DNA of 64,000 nucleotides from assembly GCF_000236905.1 (NCBI RefSeq), contig NC_016534.1:1-64000 (forward strand), read 5' to 3'. The notes below the pieces were generated by a model. It did no database searches, was not told the origin of the DNA, and worked only from the letters and a program-made list of their open reading frames with translations. This document shows positions 10,287 to 19,763 of the stretch, in pieces. The DNA comes from Tetrapisispora phaffii CBS 4417 (taxonomy: Eukaryota > Ascomycota > Saccharomycetes > Saccharomycetales > Saccharomycetaceae). The stretch's first letter is position 1. Each line of letters opens with the position of its first letter. Both the position numbers and the translations under genes were made by a program.

Positions 10287-11756
10287 TTATACTGACAGGT
10301 CTGTGATTAGTTGGCTGACATTAGATGATCTCATTAGGGCTTCACCGACTAGGAAACCGTGGACACCTTCCTTTTTGTACTTGTCTGCATCTGCTTTTGT
10401 GGAGATACCAGAAAGTGCGATTAGGAGAGTGTCTTTTGGAGTGGAAGCGACCAAGCTGGTGGTAGTTTGTAGATCAACGTTGAATGTGTGCAAGTCCCTG
10501 TTGTTGACACCGATAACTTTAGCGCCGATTTCAACAGCACAGTCTAGTTCTTCTTTGGAGCTGACTTCGACGAGAGGCTCGATTCCCATTTCCTTGGTGG
10601 CATAAGTGTATAGATCTAACAGTTGCTCTTGGGAAAGCATCTTGACGATCAGTAACACTGTATCGGCACCGGCCAGTCTGGCTTCTATTATTTGGTATTT
10701 GTTGAAGATGAACTCTTTTCTCAAAATACAAGGTCTCTGCAAAGGACTCGACTCGTACTTCTTGTCTAGCGCTTTTCTAATATTTACCAGATCTTGCAAC
10801 GAACCTTTGAACCAATGGGGTTCTGTCAAGACCGAGATTGCAGCAGCACCAGCCTCGGCGTATTTCAAACCTTGTTCGGCAGCAATAGCGTCGATGAATA
10901 TATCTCCCTTTGATGGAGAGGCACGCTTGACTTCTGCAATGACTGCAGCAGAGCCCTTTGCGGTTCTTAACTTTTCGTAAAAGTTATGTGCAGATGGAGC
11001 CAAGCCCAATTTGAAATTTGTCTCGAGATCCCTTTCAGTGAACCCTGGAACCTTTGCTTGTTCTGCAAGGTCTTCCTTACGCTGGGCGTAGATCTTATCC
11101 AGGATCGACCCTCCACCATTCGAGACAATAGCTTGTTTTTTCTTGTTCAGTTCATTTTCTTCCCATGTGCCTCCAGTGACAGTCAATATATTTCTAATCA
11201 TCAAATGACCCTCCTCCGTCAAGATAGCCTCCGGGTGGAACTGTACACCTTCCACGGTGTACTTCTTGTGCCTGACACCCATGATGACACCACTCTCCGT
11301 CTTCGCACTGACCTCTAGCACGTCTGGGAGAGTTTCATTGGTGCCGGCAAGCGAATGGTATCTAGTGACACTGACACCCTGGGGAACATTTTTAAAGAAA
11401 CCTTTATTGTCATGGAAGATAGGGGACGTCTTCCCGTGAACAATCTCACCGGCGTAAGCAACCTCCCCGCCAAAGACCTCGAACATACATTGTTGGCCCA
11501 TGCAAATACCAAACACCGGGATTTTACCAGTGAAGTACTCAATAGCCTCTCTCGAGACACCCGAATCGGTCTTTGGATGCCCTGGCCCGGGAGAAATCAC
11601 CAACACCTCGGGACTCAACCTCGCCACCTCCTCGACAGTGATCGTGTCGTTACGATAGACCTCCACATCAGCACCTTCCTGGCATAAATACTCGTAGATA
11701 TTCCAAGTGAAGGAATCGTAATTATCAATTAAAACAACTTTTCTATTAGCAGACAT
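10287..11756 (-). CDS. TRP3: Trp3, anthranilate synthase glutaminase / indole-3-glycerol-phosphate synthase
   Basis: This bifunctional tryptophan-biosynthesis enzyme has 489 residues, about the usual fungal length. Residues 1-200 are a class I glutamine amidotransferase with GPGHP, the nucleophile motif GICMGQQC and the His-Glu motif VQFHPEA. This domain feeds ammonia to Trp2. From about residue 225 to the end is the indole-3-glycerol-phosphate synthase TIM barrel, with [12 protein letters not shown], the catalytic KEFIFNKYQ segment and [10 protein letters not shown]. The start at 11756 is the first ATG and gives [19 protein letters not shown], the conserved N-terminus. Upstream on the minus strand there is a TATA-like element at 11872-11882 and TGAGTAA at 11899-11905, one base off the Gcn4 site. 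General amino-acid control is therefore plausible. The gene is intact. Confidence 0.98.
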   Translation of the reverse strand: MSANRKVVLIDNYDSFTWNIYEYLCQEGADVEVYRNDTITVEEVARLSPEVLVISPGPGHPKTDSGVSREAIEYFTGKIPVFGICMGQQCMFEVFGGEVAYAGEIVHGKTSPIFHDNKGFFKNVPQGVSVTRYHSLAGTNETLPDVLEVSAKTESGVIMGVRHKKYTVEGVQFHPEAILTEEGHLMIRNILTVTGGTWEENELNKKKQAIVSNGGGSILDKIYAQRKEDLAEQAKVPGFTERDLETNFKLGLAPSAHNFYEKLRTAKGSAAVIAEVKRASPSKGDIFIDAIAAEQGLKYAEAGAAAISVLTEPHWFKGSLQDLVNIRKALDKKYESSPLQRPCILRKEFIFNKYQIIEARLAGADTVLLIVKMLSQEQLLDLYTYATKEMGIEPLVEVSSKEELDCAVEIGAKVIGVNNRDLHTFNVDLQTTTSLVASTPKDTLLIALSGISTKADADKYKKEGVHGFLVGEALMRSSNVSQLITDLSV

Positions 11757-12224
11757 ATTTTGATTCGTTTGAACCTTCTCGAAAACCAGCTCAACTGCTA
11801 TGCTTCCCTAGCACTGATCCATTGACCCCATAACAAGCACCCTTCCAGGCAAGCAATCGAAGCGACCAGCCTATTTATAATACCCAAACCCACAGCTATT
11901 ACTCATCCTTCATCGTTCAACCATGGTCTTCCTCTCTTCCAAACGGTTAGTCGTTGAAAAAACATCTCAAACACATCTCGTCTCACGTGCCGGCAACATC
12001 GGAACGCGATCAACTGAAACTTTTCAAAACATTGGGAGCTGTTTGACCATCGAGAACGCAAAACAAAGGAACTGGATCAGCTTTTGCAGTGTGGTGGCAG
12101 GTGTGTTGATGTGTTGGACAAGGTATTAAAGGGCGTGTGGGTGTGACGGTTGTGGGGTTTCAGGATTGGCTGGACAGGAAGGCAGAGATCTGGCTCGGAA
12201 AACACTGAGATCAAGAAATCAAGA
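11757..12224. other. Divergent TRP3-CDC11 promoter region
   Basis: This GC-richer intergenic DNA contains the TRP3 promoter elements and a CACGTG E-box at 11984-11989. A 68-codon ORF at 11923-12129 has no recognisable content and is probably chance. Confidence 0.4.
11872..11905 (-). promoter_or_regulatory. TRP3 promoter: TATA-like box and near-Gcn4 site
   Basis: Reading the minus strand, TGAGTAA (11905-11899) differs by one base from the Gcn4 consensus TGASTCA and lies about 145 bp upstream of the TRP3 ATG. A TATTATAAATA element (11882-11872) follows. Gcn4 control of TRP3 is known in S. cerevisiae; its use here is inferred. Confidence 0.4.
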
Positions 12225-13442
12225 ATGAGTGGTATTATTGAAGCATCGTCGGCGTTGAGGAAGAGAAAGCATTTGAAAAGAGGGATCAATTTCACTCTGA
12301 TGGTGGTAGGCCAGTCTGGGTGTGGTCGTTCGACCTTGATTAACACGCTGTGTGGCCAGCAGGTCGTCAATACGAGCACCACTGTCATGTTGCCGACCGA
12401 CACGGCTACTGAGATCCCGGTGCAATTGAGGGAGGAAACAGTCGAGTTGGAGGACGAGGAGAGTGTCAAGATACAATTGAATATTATCGACACACCAGGG
12501 TTTGCAGACTCGTTGGACAATTCGCAATCGTTCGAGTTGATCTCCGACTTTATTCGTCATCAGTACGACGAAATTCTGCTGGAGGAGAGCAGGGTCAGAA
12601 GAAACCCAAGGTTCAAGGACGGAAGGGTCCATGCGTGTCTGTATATGATCACCCCTTCTGGCCACGGTTTGAAAGAATTGGATATCGTGTTCATGAGACA
12701 ATTGGGTGTCCTCGTGAACGTCATTCCCGTGATAAGCAAAGCTGATTCATTGACTTTGGAGGAGTTGAAAGTGAACAAAACACTAATAATGGAGGACATC
12801 GACAAGTACGACCTGCCAGTTTACAACTTCCCGTTCGACGAGCACGACATCTCCGACGAAGAATACGAAACAAACATGTACCTACGTTCTCTATTACCCT
12901 TCTCCATCATTGGCTCAAACGATGTGTTTGATAATGGCGATGGCATAATGATCCGTGGCAGGAAATACCCATGGGGTACTTTGGATGTCGAAGATGCCAC
13001 CGTGTCTGATTTCGTCGTGTTGAGAAACATGTTGTTGATATCTCACTTGAACGACTTGAAAGAATACACCCACGAGATCTTATACGAACGTTACAGAACA
13101 GACGCATTGTCCGGGGACACACAGAACAACGCCATTACTTATACCAGGCCGGACGGAAGCGATCCAAACTACGCATCGCCACAGCTCCCTTCCGTCACCA
13201 GAGCCTTGGGAAACACACACATAGACAACGGATCGAACCTCAATTCGCCAAACCCACAAGACACCTATCTTGCACGTGAAGAACAAATCAAGTTGGAAGA
13301 GGAAAGATTAAAGGCCTTCGAAGATAGAGTACAACAAGAACTACAAATGAAGAGACAGGAATTACTACAAAGGGGAAAAAGAACTAAAAGAAATCGAAGA
13401 CAGATTAGAGAGAGAAGCCAAATTCAAAGTAGAGGACAATGA
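12225..13442 (+). CDS. CDC11: Septin Cdc11, with frame break near the C-terminus
   Basis: This GTP-binding septin forms the ends of the hetero-octamer at the bud neck. The start at 12225 gives MSGIIEASSALRKRKHLKRG, matching the conserved Cdc11 N-terminus; the frame extends 75 bp further upstream, but that part is not septin-like. The P-loop is GQSGCGRSTLIN, the G3 motif DTPGFADS, the G4-like position SKADSLT, followed by the septin-unique element and RYRTDALSG. The C-terminal coiled coil begins TYLAREEQIKLEEERLKAFEDRVQQELQ. At a G4 run (13372-13375) the frame departs from the expected heptad pattern and ends in a basic tail at 13442. One base fewer would continue EKELKEIEDRLEREAK to a TAG at 13450-13452. 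It is convergent with HOC1, the same pairing as YJR076C and YJR075W. Confidence 0.93.
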   Translation: MSGIIEASSALRKRKHLKRGINFTLMVVGQSGCGRSTLINTLCGQQVVNTSTTVMLPTDTATEIPVQLREETVELEDEESVKIQLNIIDTPGFADSLDNSQSFELISDFIRHQYDEILLEESRVRRNPRFKDGRVHACLYMITPSGHGLKELDIVFMRQLGVLVNVIPVISKADSLTLEELKVNKTLIMEDIDKYDLPVYNFPFDEHDISDEEYETNMYLRSLLPFSIIGSNDVFDNGDGIMIRGRKYPWGTLDVEDATVSDFVVLRNMLLISHLNDLKEYTHEILYERYRTDALSGDTQNNAITYTRPDGSDPNYASPQLPSVTRALGNTHIDNGSNLNSPNPQDTYLAREEQIKLEEERLKAFEDRVQQELQMKRQELLQRGKRTKRNRRQIRERSQIQSRGQ

Positions 13443-13683
13443 AATGAGCTAGCTAAGACCAAACAAACATCACGTAACCAAACTGTAACGCTCGTGTTTG
13501 CTTGTTTTTCTCTCTCGAGACTCAAAATCACTCTTGAAGGCTTAAGAAAGGGGCCATCGCACTTGAAACTCAGATACCAATTTTATATTTCTATAGTACG
13601 TACATTTTAAAAAGAATAGTTAATCAACTGTAACAACCACCCTCTAAGATCATGCCATCACACCAGCGACTACCGGTTCCTTG

Positions 13684-13760
13684 AACCCTATTTGCATGGC
13701 AACACAGGTTACCCGAAGGCTGGCCTTTTCGTTAAAATCGAATTTTATTTTGTATAAATA
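13684..13760 (+). promoter_or_regulatory. Promoter of the snoRNA unit: Tbf1-like, Reb1, TATA
   Basis: AACCCTAT (13684-13691) is one base off the Tbf1 site ARCCCTAA. TTACCCG (13709-13715) is a Reb1 core. TATAAATA (13753-13760) is a TATA box. Tbf1, often with Reb1, is the characteristic factor of independent snoRNA promoters in S. cerevisiae. Spacing and order to the Rnt1 hairpin and snoRNA downstream fit a Pol II snoRNA transcription unit. Confidence 0.6.
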
Positions 13761-13839
13761 GGACGATAGTTCAGTTAAATTGACGGTTTCTTGACCACAC
13801 TCTGCTATTTGTGAGTGGTTTTGGTTTGTAGTCTATGCT

Positions 13840-13900
13840 GGGGGGTGAAAGCTCACTGTGCAGTGAGCACGCACCATGCGTGACGGTGGTGCCGGCTTGG
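13840..13900 (+). other. GC-rich structured leader of the snoRNA unit
   Basis: GCTCACTG (13851-13858) pairs perfectly with CAGTGAGC (13861-13868), and CACGCA pairs with TGCGTG just after it. This lies between the TATA box and the Rnt1 hairpin and stands out as GC-rich in AT-rich DNA. It may be leader structure or part of a second RNA; I see no clear C/D or H/ACA boxes. Confidence 0.4.
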
Positions 13901-13918
13901 CAGTTATTTCGAGGTTGC

Positions 13919-13954
13919 TTAGTTTTTGAGTTCTAGAGAGAACTCAAATTCTAA
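13919..13954 (+). other. Rnt1 (RNase III) processing hairpin with AGAG tetraloop
   Basis: The stem is TTAG/CTAA, a 2x2 TT/TT internal loop, then ten pairs TTTGAGTTCT/AGAACTCAAA. It is closed by the tetraloop AGAG (13935-13938), an AGNN loop, which is what yeast Rnt1 recognises. It ends 40 nt before the predicted snoRNA 5' end, where Rnt1 entry sites for snoRNA maturation normally lie. Confidence 0.7.
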
Positions 13955-13993
13955 CAATTTTTCTTCTAATAGAGTTTAGTTGCAAAGTTATAT

Positions 13994-14102
13994 TGAAATT
14001 AAGTGATGAGGAACCAGATAGGGACAACTGATTCGTTTAAGTGACGAGAAAAGTCTTTAGCCCAGTTTTAGTAGAACTTTTGGGCATTTCCTGATTTTTT
14101 CA
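13994..14102 (+). ncRNA. C/D box snoRNA, predicted 25S rRNA methylation guide
   Basis: The 109-nt element has a terminal stem TGAAA (13994-13998) with TTTCA (14098-14102). Its boxes are C box GTGATGA (14003-14009), D' CTGA (14028-14031), C' GTGACGA (14041-14047, one base off) and D CTGA (14091-14094). The stretch AGATAGGGACA (14016-14026), one base before D', is complementary to TGTCCCTATCT, which I recall as conserved 25S rRNA sequence. The box D+5 rule would place 2'-O-methylation on the first C of CCC, possibly the site guided by snR76 in S. cerevisiae (Cm2197, from memory). A second guide could lie before box D. Promoter motifs, a Rnt1 hairpin and Nrd1/Nab3 motifs flank it. No coding gene overlaps. 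Orthology to a named snoRNA is not established. Confidence 0.75.
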
Positions 14103-14120
14103 GTATGGCATTTGAAACTA

Positions 14121-14156
14121 TCTTGCAGTAGTTGGAATGATTCTTTTTATCTTCTT
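14121..14156 (+). terminator. Nrd1/Nab3-type terminator motifs after the snoRNA
   Basis: Nab3 TCTT motifs occur at 14121-14124, 14142-14145, 14150-14153 and 14153-14156, and a Nrd1 GTAG motif at 14128-14131. All lie within 60 nt of the snoRNA 3' end. This clustering is typical of Nrd1-Nab3-Sen1 termination of snoRNA transcripts. The motifs are short, so the support comes from clustering and position. Confidence 0.5.
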
Positions 14157-14254
14157 GAAACTTTATATTATAGATTAGATTAAAATTATATATCAATATT
14201 TGATTGGTATTATGTAACTTCTTCATAAATACGAAGAAGTGGATGCAGATATAT

Positions 14255-15595
14255 TTACTGTTTTTTGGCTGCTTGGTCAACCTTTTGTTTTGGTGCTTTC
14301 CAAAAGTTTTCAATGTTATGAGAGACCAGTTGCAAAGACTTATCCAACAAGATCTTATCAAGTGGGTCTGCCTCTTCCTCGTTGATGACCAGTTTGTCCT
14401 TGGCAGTTCCAGACTGATCGGTGACTTTAGCCTTCTTTTGCACGTTGAACGAACCTCTTGGGAACACTAGCACATCGCTTAGCAGAACTGGCTCAGTTAA
14501 TTTATGGAACTCTCTCCATGTGACAGGAGTGGAGATGCCACTCTTTAAGTAGTTGTTAAAGTAGGCGAAGATTGTATCGGTGAACAGGGCAGAACCCGTC
14601 CAACTCATTAGGTTCAAGTTGTTTCTCAAGTTCACGTTCAAATTGTTCTCTCTCTTACGTTTCAATGTTTCTTCTGTTATTCTAGCAATGACCTCTTTGA
14701 TAATTGGATGACCTGGTTTTGCTTGTATGATCCAAGTACCGAATTGAAGTCTTCTAACGTAAAAGTTTTCCCAACCAGGCAATTCGGCGTCATGTTCAAT
14801 CCCGATCAACAAGCCTACAGATTTTGGGTTCACGTTTTCTGGGATCCAATTTGGAATAGCTTGAATCGGATCGGTGTCAATGTCGGCGTAAACACCACCT
14901 CTTGCGTACAAGATCAAGTATTTAAAAAAATCGACTTTCAAGATATCTGAAGGTAACGTTTCGAAAGCCTCGACCACAGCAGGAATGTTAGCATAGAAAT
15001 GTTGCACCAACGCCTTCATAACAACGTGATTGAACACTTCATGGACAAACCCAGGGTTCTTGGCCTCCCACTTGTTCAGATCCACCTGTTCGGTGTCGCT
15101 CATCTCTTGCGATATCTCCTTCCCTTCAGCCCTAGCTTGCTCGATCTTCTTTTTAAGTTCCAATTGCTGCTTCTTGTCAGTAGGATACAACTGCCAGATG
15201 TATGCTGGTAACTTCCTGGACTGATCGTATTCATAAGTGAACGCCAAGGACTCCCTCAAAGTGGCCTCTTTCTTGTTCTGCACCTTGATCTTCTGTATCT
15301 TGGAGTCCAAAAGACGTCTCTGCTTCTCCAACTGTTTGGACTGTTCCTCCTGGTTCTTCTTGATCTCCTTAAACAATTCTTCGAACTTCTGCATGGTCTC
15401 GGTATCATGTTTCCTGTCGTTCGTGGCAGCCAAAAGATTCTGTCTGATATCGATCGGTAAGTTAGGAATCAAACTATTCAAGTCGGTGTCCTTGTGGTGA
15501 GACTTCAACTTGAACAAACCGATCAGGATGAAAAACCCAACGGTGAAGGCAACCACAAGCCTTCTAATAATAGCACCTCTTTTCAACTTTGTCAT
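14255..15595 (-). CDS. HOC1: Hoc1, alpha-1,6-mannosyltransferase subunit of M-Pol II
   Basis: This is a Golgi type II membrane glycosyltransferase (Och1/Hoc1 family, GT32), 446 residues. A short basic N-terminus (MTKLKRGAIIRR) precedes a single transmembrane anchor, LVVAFTVGFFILIGLF. A Gln/Lys-rich coiled-coil stem spans about residues 60-115, and the catalytic domain follows. The DXD metal and sugar-nucleotide motif is seen in GGVYADIDTDPIQ. The family acts in the Mnn9-containing complex that elongates the N-glycan mannan backbone; by analogy Hoc1 is the Och1 paralogue within M-Pol II. It faces CDC11 tail to tail, as YJR075W-YJR076C do. The 5' flank (15596-16001) holds its promoter and no other gene. 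Confidence 0.95.
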   Translation of the reverse strand: MTKLKRGAIIRRLVVAFTVGFFILIGLFKLKSHHKDTDLNSLIPNLPIDIRQNLLAATNDRKHDTETMQKFEELFKEIKKNQEEQSKQLEKQRRLLDSKIQKIKVQNKKEATLRESLAFTYEYDQSRKLPAYIWQLYPTDKKQQLELKKKIEQARAEGKEISQEMSDTEQVDLNKWEAKNPGFVHEVFNHVVMKALVQHFYANIPAVVEAFETLPSDILKVDFFKYLILYARGGVYADIDTDPIQAIPNWIPENVNPKSVGLLIGIEHDAELPGWENFYVRRLQFGTWIIQAKPGHPIIKEVIARITEETLKRKRENNLNVNLRNNLNLMSWTGSALFTDTIFAYFNNYLKSGISTPVTWREFHKLTEPVLLSDVLVFPRGSFNVQKKAKVTDQSGTAKDKLVINEEEADPLDKILLDKSLQLVSHNIENFWKAPKQKVDQAAKKQ

Positions 15596-16001
15596 GGCAC
15601 CAGTTTCGCAGCTTTCTAGATCGCACTTTCAAGAAATCTAGGTTTTCAACTCTGCAAAGTAACATCAGACACACATACACCCTCCTTTATATACGCCAGA
15701 ACCGTTACAGTGAACAATCAATCCTGAACTGAAACGATTGCACTCGTTGTTGACATCCATCTCTTTGTTATGACAAGAAATTTTTCAAAACATGGCTTGT
15801 CGTCCTCGAAATTGTCCTGATTCGGTAAAACCATGACACACGATGTCATAATGGTTTTGATTTGTGATTGCACCAGCTTAGGACATGGATGGACGACGAC
15901 GAAACGACACAAATTGATTGGTGACACGTTGTATTGGTGCTACTATGGACGAGTACGTGGGGTATGTATAGAGATATAGAGATATGTATGTATGGGAGCG
16001 A
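15596..16001. other. Intergenic between HOC1 and STE6
   Basis: This is the 5' flank of HOC1 and 3' flank of STE6. I see no gene or clear regulatory motif. Confidence 0.4.
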
Positions 16002-19000
16002 CTACTCGCCACTGGAGAGGATGCTGTGGAGGATGCGGCCGGGTTGGTGCAGGTCATCGAACTGGCCGTCTTCTACTACACGTCCTACATCTAGGACTAC
16101 TAGTCGGCTGCAGCACTGCATCATCTGGCGGTTGTGAGTGATGACGATGGTGAGAATGTCCCAGCCAAGTTTTGTGTTTAGGTCTTTGATGAGGGCAATG
16201 ACTATCTGCGTGGTCTGCGCGTCCAGCGACGACGTGCATTCGTCTAGAATCAGCACTTTGGGTTTCCTTAACAAGGTTCTCACAATGCAAAGTCTCTGTG
16301 CTTGTCCACCAGAAAGCAACCCTATGTCGACCACCGTGTCCAGTGCTTTCGGTAGTGCCTCGACGAACTCGTGCATGTCAACCAATTGCAATAGCTCTTG
16401 GACCTCCGTCTCTGAAACAGGGTTCTTTTCCGAAACACCGTACGTGATGTTTTCTCTTATGGTCCCATGGAACAGATTAGGCTTTTGCTCGACAACGCAT
16501 ATTTCGGCTCTGAGAATATCATAGCTCCAGTCGTTAATATCTGTTCCATTGATCAAGATTCTATTGTCCTGCACATCGTATAGTTTTGTCAATAAATACA
16601 TTAGCGTTGATTTTCCAGATCCAGATTGTCCAACTAATCCAATAGTCTCACCTGAATTTATCTTTAAATTCAAGTCTTGGTAAACATTAACGCCAGGAGT
16701 GTTTGGGTAGTGGAAGTTTAGGTTCTCGATCTCAATGAGTGGATCAGAGTCATTTTCATGTTCGATTGTTTCCACTCGGCAATCTTCGCCATTTACTTCC
16801 TTTGTGTATTCATTCTCATCAATGATTCTTAATACCCAGCTTGCTGCTCTTTGGCCTCTACTGACATCTGGAATCTGGCTCACTAAACTATTACAAGTTG
16901 TCACAGTAAATAGTACTAACGTAAATGTCTGAAACATAGTCTTGGACGTGTATTCTCCTGTAAGAACCAATTTTAATCCATAATAATATAGAATCGACTG
17001 GATACATGTAGTTATGGTGGTAAGCATCGATAAACCCAAACCTGTAACTATGGTACGTTTTTTTGCAATCCTTTTCATCTTCTTTTCTAATTCAGAATAT
17101 AATCCTAGAAAGTGATCATTTAATCTTAAGCATTTAATCGTCTTGATGCTAGTGATCATTTCGTATTGCAAATTCTCTAAATCGGCAACTGCAGATTTGT
17201 ATGAGGTCTCGTAATTCTGTAGAACAGTACCATATATCATCGAAAAAATAATAATTAGTGGAAACATAGAAATGCAAACTAAACTCAACTTCCACCCTGT
17301 AGCAATAGCCCAAATTAAACCCATCATTGACACTGTGACAAAAGTAGACATGGTAGATAAAAATTCAGTGACCAAAGTTCTCAGATCTCTTAGATCATTT
17401 AATGCAAGTGCTGAAATTTCAGAACTTTTATTTGAGGATCTACCGTACCATTCAAATCTCTTTTGACTCACGCATTGCATCAGCTCATTCCTTAAATCCA
17501 TAATCCAATATTCACTGCAGTAACCTAGTATAAATATTTTGATGAAATTAAATGTACCATCTGCCAATGCTATTGCTAAGACTATCAGTGACCATTTCAA
17601 CAAATAATATGAAGACCCAATACCACTAGAAGAAGGAAGGATACCATTTAGCAAATAGCTGAAACCCCAAGAAAACAAAGGATTTGTGACACCAGCAACA
17701 ACTGCACAAAATAATCCCATAAACAAAGTAGGTTTCATTTTACATGTTCTTACCATTCTCTTTATTATATATTTTATAGGTACCTTAGAGTTTGGATTGG
17801 ATGATTCTGTATCAGTGTTTTTTGATGATAGAATAGATTCAGTATCATCTGAGGATTCCTCCGAATAATATTTCATAACATCAAAGGTTTCACCACTAAT
17901 TGGACTAATAACAAAGTCATCTTTCTTTTCATATACTTCATCTTTATCATAAATTGTTGGTGAAGAAGCTCTACTGTCAGTTATAGCTGCATTTCTCTGC
18001 AGATTATACATATTGTAAAATAATGTATTTTCATCGTTCATTAACGTTTTTTTAAATCCATTTTCTTTTATCTCATTGTTCTCAAATAAATATATATAGT
18101 CATTGTCATTAATTTGATTAAGATCATGCGTCAATATAATAGTTGTTTTATTTTGACGAACTTTAGATATGTTTCTCATTAAAATTTCACGTTGCATGAT
18201 ATCTAAAGCTGAAACAGCTTCATCTAGAATCAATATATCAGTATCTCTTAAAAATGCACGCGCAAGTGCCACTCTTTGTTGCTGACCACCACTTAATGTT
18301 ATGCCATCAGTGCCAAGTCTTGTTTCAATTCCATCAGGTAGCGATGAGATTACAGAGTCTAAACAAGCAAGTGAGCAAATAGATGACAATAATCCGTCGT
18401 TGATAGTCTGAGAAGTGTACTTGCTACCAAGTAAAATATTGTTTTTCAATGTGTCATTAAACAACGTACACCTTTGCTCCACTAAGGTAATATTTTGTAA
18501 CAGCTCATCGATAGGTACACTGCGTATATCTTTATCGCCTACGATTATATTACCTTTATAATCTTCATAAAATTTCATTATCAGGTTAGTTATAGTTGAT
18601 TTACCTGAACCAGATTTACCAACAATGAAAGTAGTTCTAGCAGACTTTATTTTTAATGAAACATTCTTCAAAACATTTTCAGTAGGTCTGCTTGGGTATG
18701 CAAAGGTTAAATTATCTATCGATATGTCAACATGAGAGTAAACCAATCCACTACTAGTTAACGTCTTGCTTGGTAATTCTGGACTCTCATTAATGAATTT
18801 TTGGATTTTTGCTAAAGCAACTTGTCCTTTCTGAATGAAAATGACATGATGCAATGTAGTATTTAGAATCGAACCCAACATAAGGCAAGAATAAAAGCAT
18901 GTAATGACGTCTGAAATATTTAATTTTCCCTTTCTGATCATTGTTGAACCAAACCAAAATCCTTGAACAAACATAGATAATGTTAGAAACCTCAATATAC

Positions 19001-19763
19001 CGATATTGGCTGCTGTGAATAATGACGTTCTGATAAAATAGTCATTACATTTGGATACTAGTGTCTCAAATTTTTTTATCTCTTTTGACTGTGTGCATGA
19101 CAACTTGACGGTTTGCGATGAATCCATTGTCCACATCAGTAAATCGGCAGCTGCTGCAGTCTCTTTATTCTCAAAGGATGCATATTTCTGAATAAATCTC
19201 GAAAAGCATGCTGCACATACAATAATAAATGGCGACGTACATAGAATAATTAGCGTCAGCTGCCATGAGTAATAGAAGGAAACGCAAATCAAAGCGATGA
19301 TAGCCACACAGTTCTGATATGTCACAGCCGACGCTTCTGCGGAACCCGATCTTAATTCTTCCATACATCTGTTCAGCTGCGTGAAGTCACCAGCCAAATT
19401 CTCCTTGAGATCATACCATTCCATTGGTTTCTCCAGGTATTCTTCCAATAACTTGGATCTTACTCTAAAACCCTGTCTTTCCCCTAAAGCCATCCAACTT
19501 GAAATGGACATCCACATGCTAGGAATGCCGGCAGCACCCAGAGCTAAAATGGCCATCGACTTCAATGTCAATTGATGTTGTAGGTAACCAATACCATACT
19601 CTTCGGCTTTCGTAAACTTACTCAGAAGTTCAAACACCCTACCAGTCAAAATTGACGTTATTGCCGGTACCAGACCATTTGCAATAGTGGATAGCGCCAA
19701 GAACGCTAACAACAAAAAATCTTTTCTAAGACTGACATACATATACAAATGTTCAAACTTCAT
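16002..19763 (-). CDS. STE6: Ste6, ABC exporter of the a-factor pheromone
   Basis: This full-size ABC transporter has 1253 residues in the order TMD1-NBD1-TMD2-NBD2. S. cerevisiae Ste6 is about 1290. NBD1 has Walker A GKSGSGKST, signature LSGGQQQR and Walker B ILILDE. NBD2 has GQSGSGKST, signature LSGGQAQR and Walker B VLILDE. Ste6 exports farnesylated a-factor across the plasma membrane and is expressed only in a cells. A perfect alpha2-Mcm1 operator 280 bp upstream fits a-specific control and supports this assignment over other ABC exporters. The order TRP3 ... STE6 - CBT1 fits YKL211C-YKL209C-YKL208W, with UBA1 absent. The first 500 and last 600 bp are GC-richer than the AT-rich middle. 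The gene is intact. Confidence 0.95.
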   Translation of the reverse strand: MKFEHLYMYVSLRKDFLLLAFLALSTIANGLVPAITSILTGRVFELLSKFTKAEEYGIGYLQHQLTLKSMAILALGAAGIPSMWMSISSWMALGERQGFRVRSKLLEEYLEKPMEWYDLKENLAGDFTQLNRCMEELRSGSAEASAVTYQNCVAIIALICVSFYYSWQLTLIILCTSPFIIVCAACFSRFIQKYASFENKETAAAADLLMWTMDSSQTVKLSCTQSKEIKKFETLVSKCNDYFIRTSLFTAANIGILRFLTLSMFVQGFWFGSTMIRKGKLNISDVITCFYSCLMLGSILNTTLHHVIFIQKGQVALAKIQKFINESPELPSKTLTSSGLVYSHVDISIDNLTFAYPSRPTENVLKNVSLKIKSARTTFIVGKSGSGKSTITNLIMKFYEDYKGNIIVGDKDIRSVPIDELLQNITLVEQRCTLFNDTLKNNILLGSKYTSQTINDGLLSSICSLACLDSVISSLPDGIETRLGTDGITLSGGQQQRVALARAFLRDTDILILDEAVSALDIMQREILMRNISKVRQNKTTIILTHDLNQINDNDYIYLFENNEIKENGFKKTLMNDENTLFYNMYNLQRNAAITDSRASSPTIYDKDEVYEKKDDFVISPISGETFDVMKYYSEESSDDTESILSSKNTDTESSNPNSKVPIKYIIKRMVRTCKMKPTLFMGLFCAVVAGVTNPLFSWGFSYLLNGILPSSSGIGSSYYLLKWSLIVLAIALADGTFNFIKIFILGYCSEYWIMDLRNELMQCVSQKRFEWYGRSSNKSSEISALALNDLRDLRTLVTEFLSTMSTFVTVSMMGLIWAIATGWKLSLVCISMFPLIIIFSMIYGTVLQNYETSYKSAVADLENLQYEMITSIKTIKCLRLNDHFLGLYSELEKKMKRIAKKRTIVTGLGLSMLTTITTCIQSILYYYGLKLVLTGEYTSKTMFQTFTLVLFTVTTCNSLVSQIPDVSRGQRAASWVLRIIDENEYTKEVNGEDCRVETIEHENDSDPLIEIENLNFHYPNTPGVNVYQDLNLKINSGETIGLVGQSGSGKSTLMYLLTKLYDVQDNRILINGTDINDWSYDILRAEICVVEQKPNLFHGTIRENITYGVSEKNPVSETEVQELLQLVDMHEFVEALPKALDTVVDIGLLSGGQAQRLCIVRTLLRKPKVLILDECTSSLDAQTTQIVIALIKDLNTKLGWDILTIVITHNRQMMQCCSRLVVLDVGRVVEDGQFDDLHQPGRILHSILSSGE

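Noticed and set aside
11923..12129. 68-codon ORF before CDC11
   Set aside because: No recognisable content, and it lies in a promoter region; Cdc11 has no such upstream exon and no splice signals join them.
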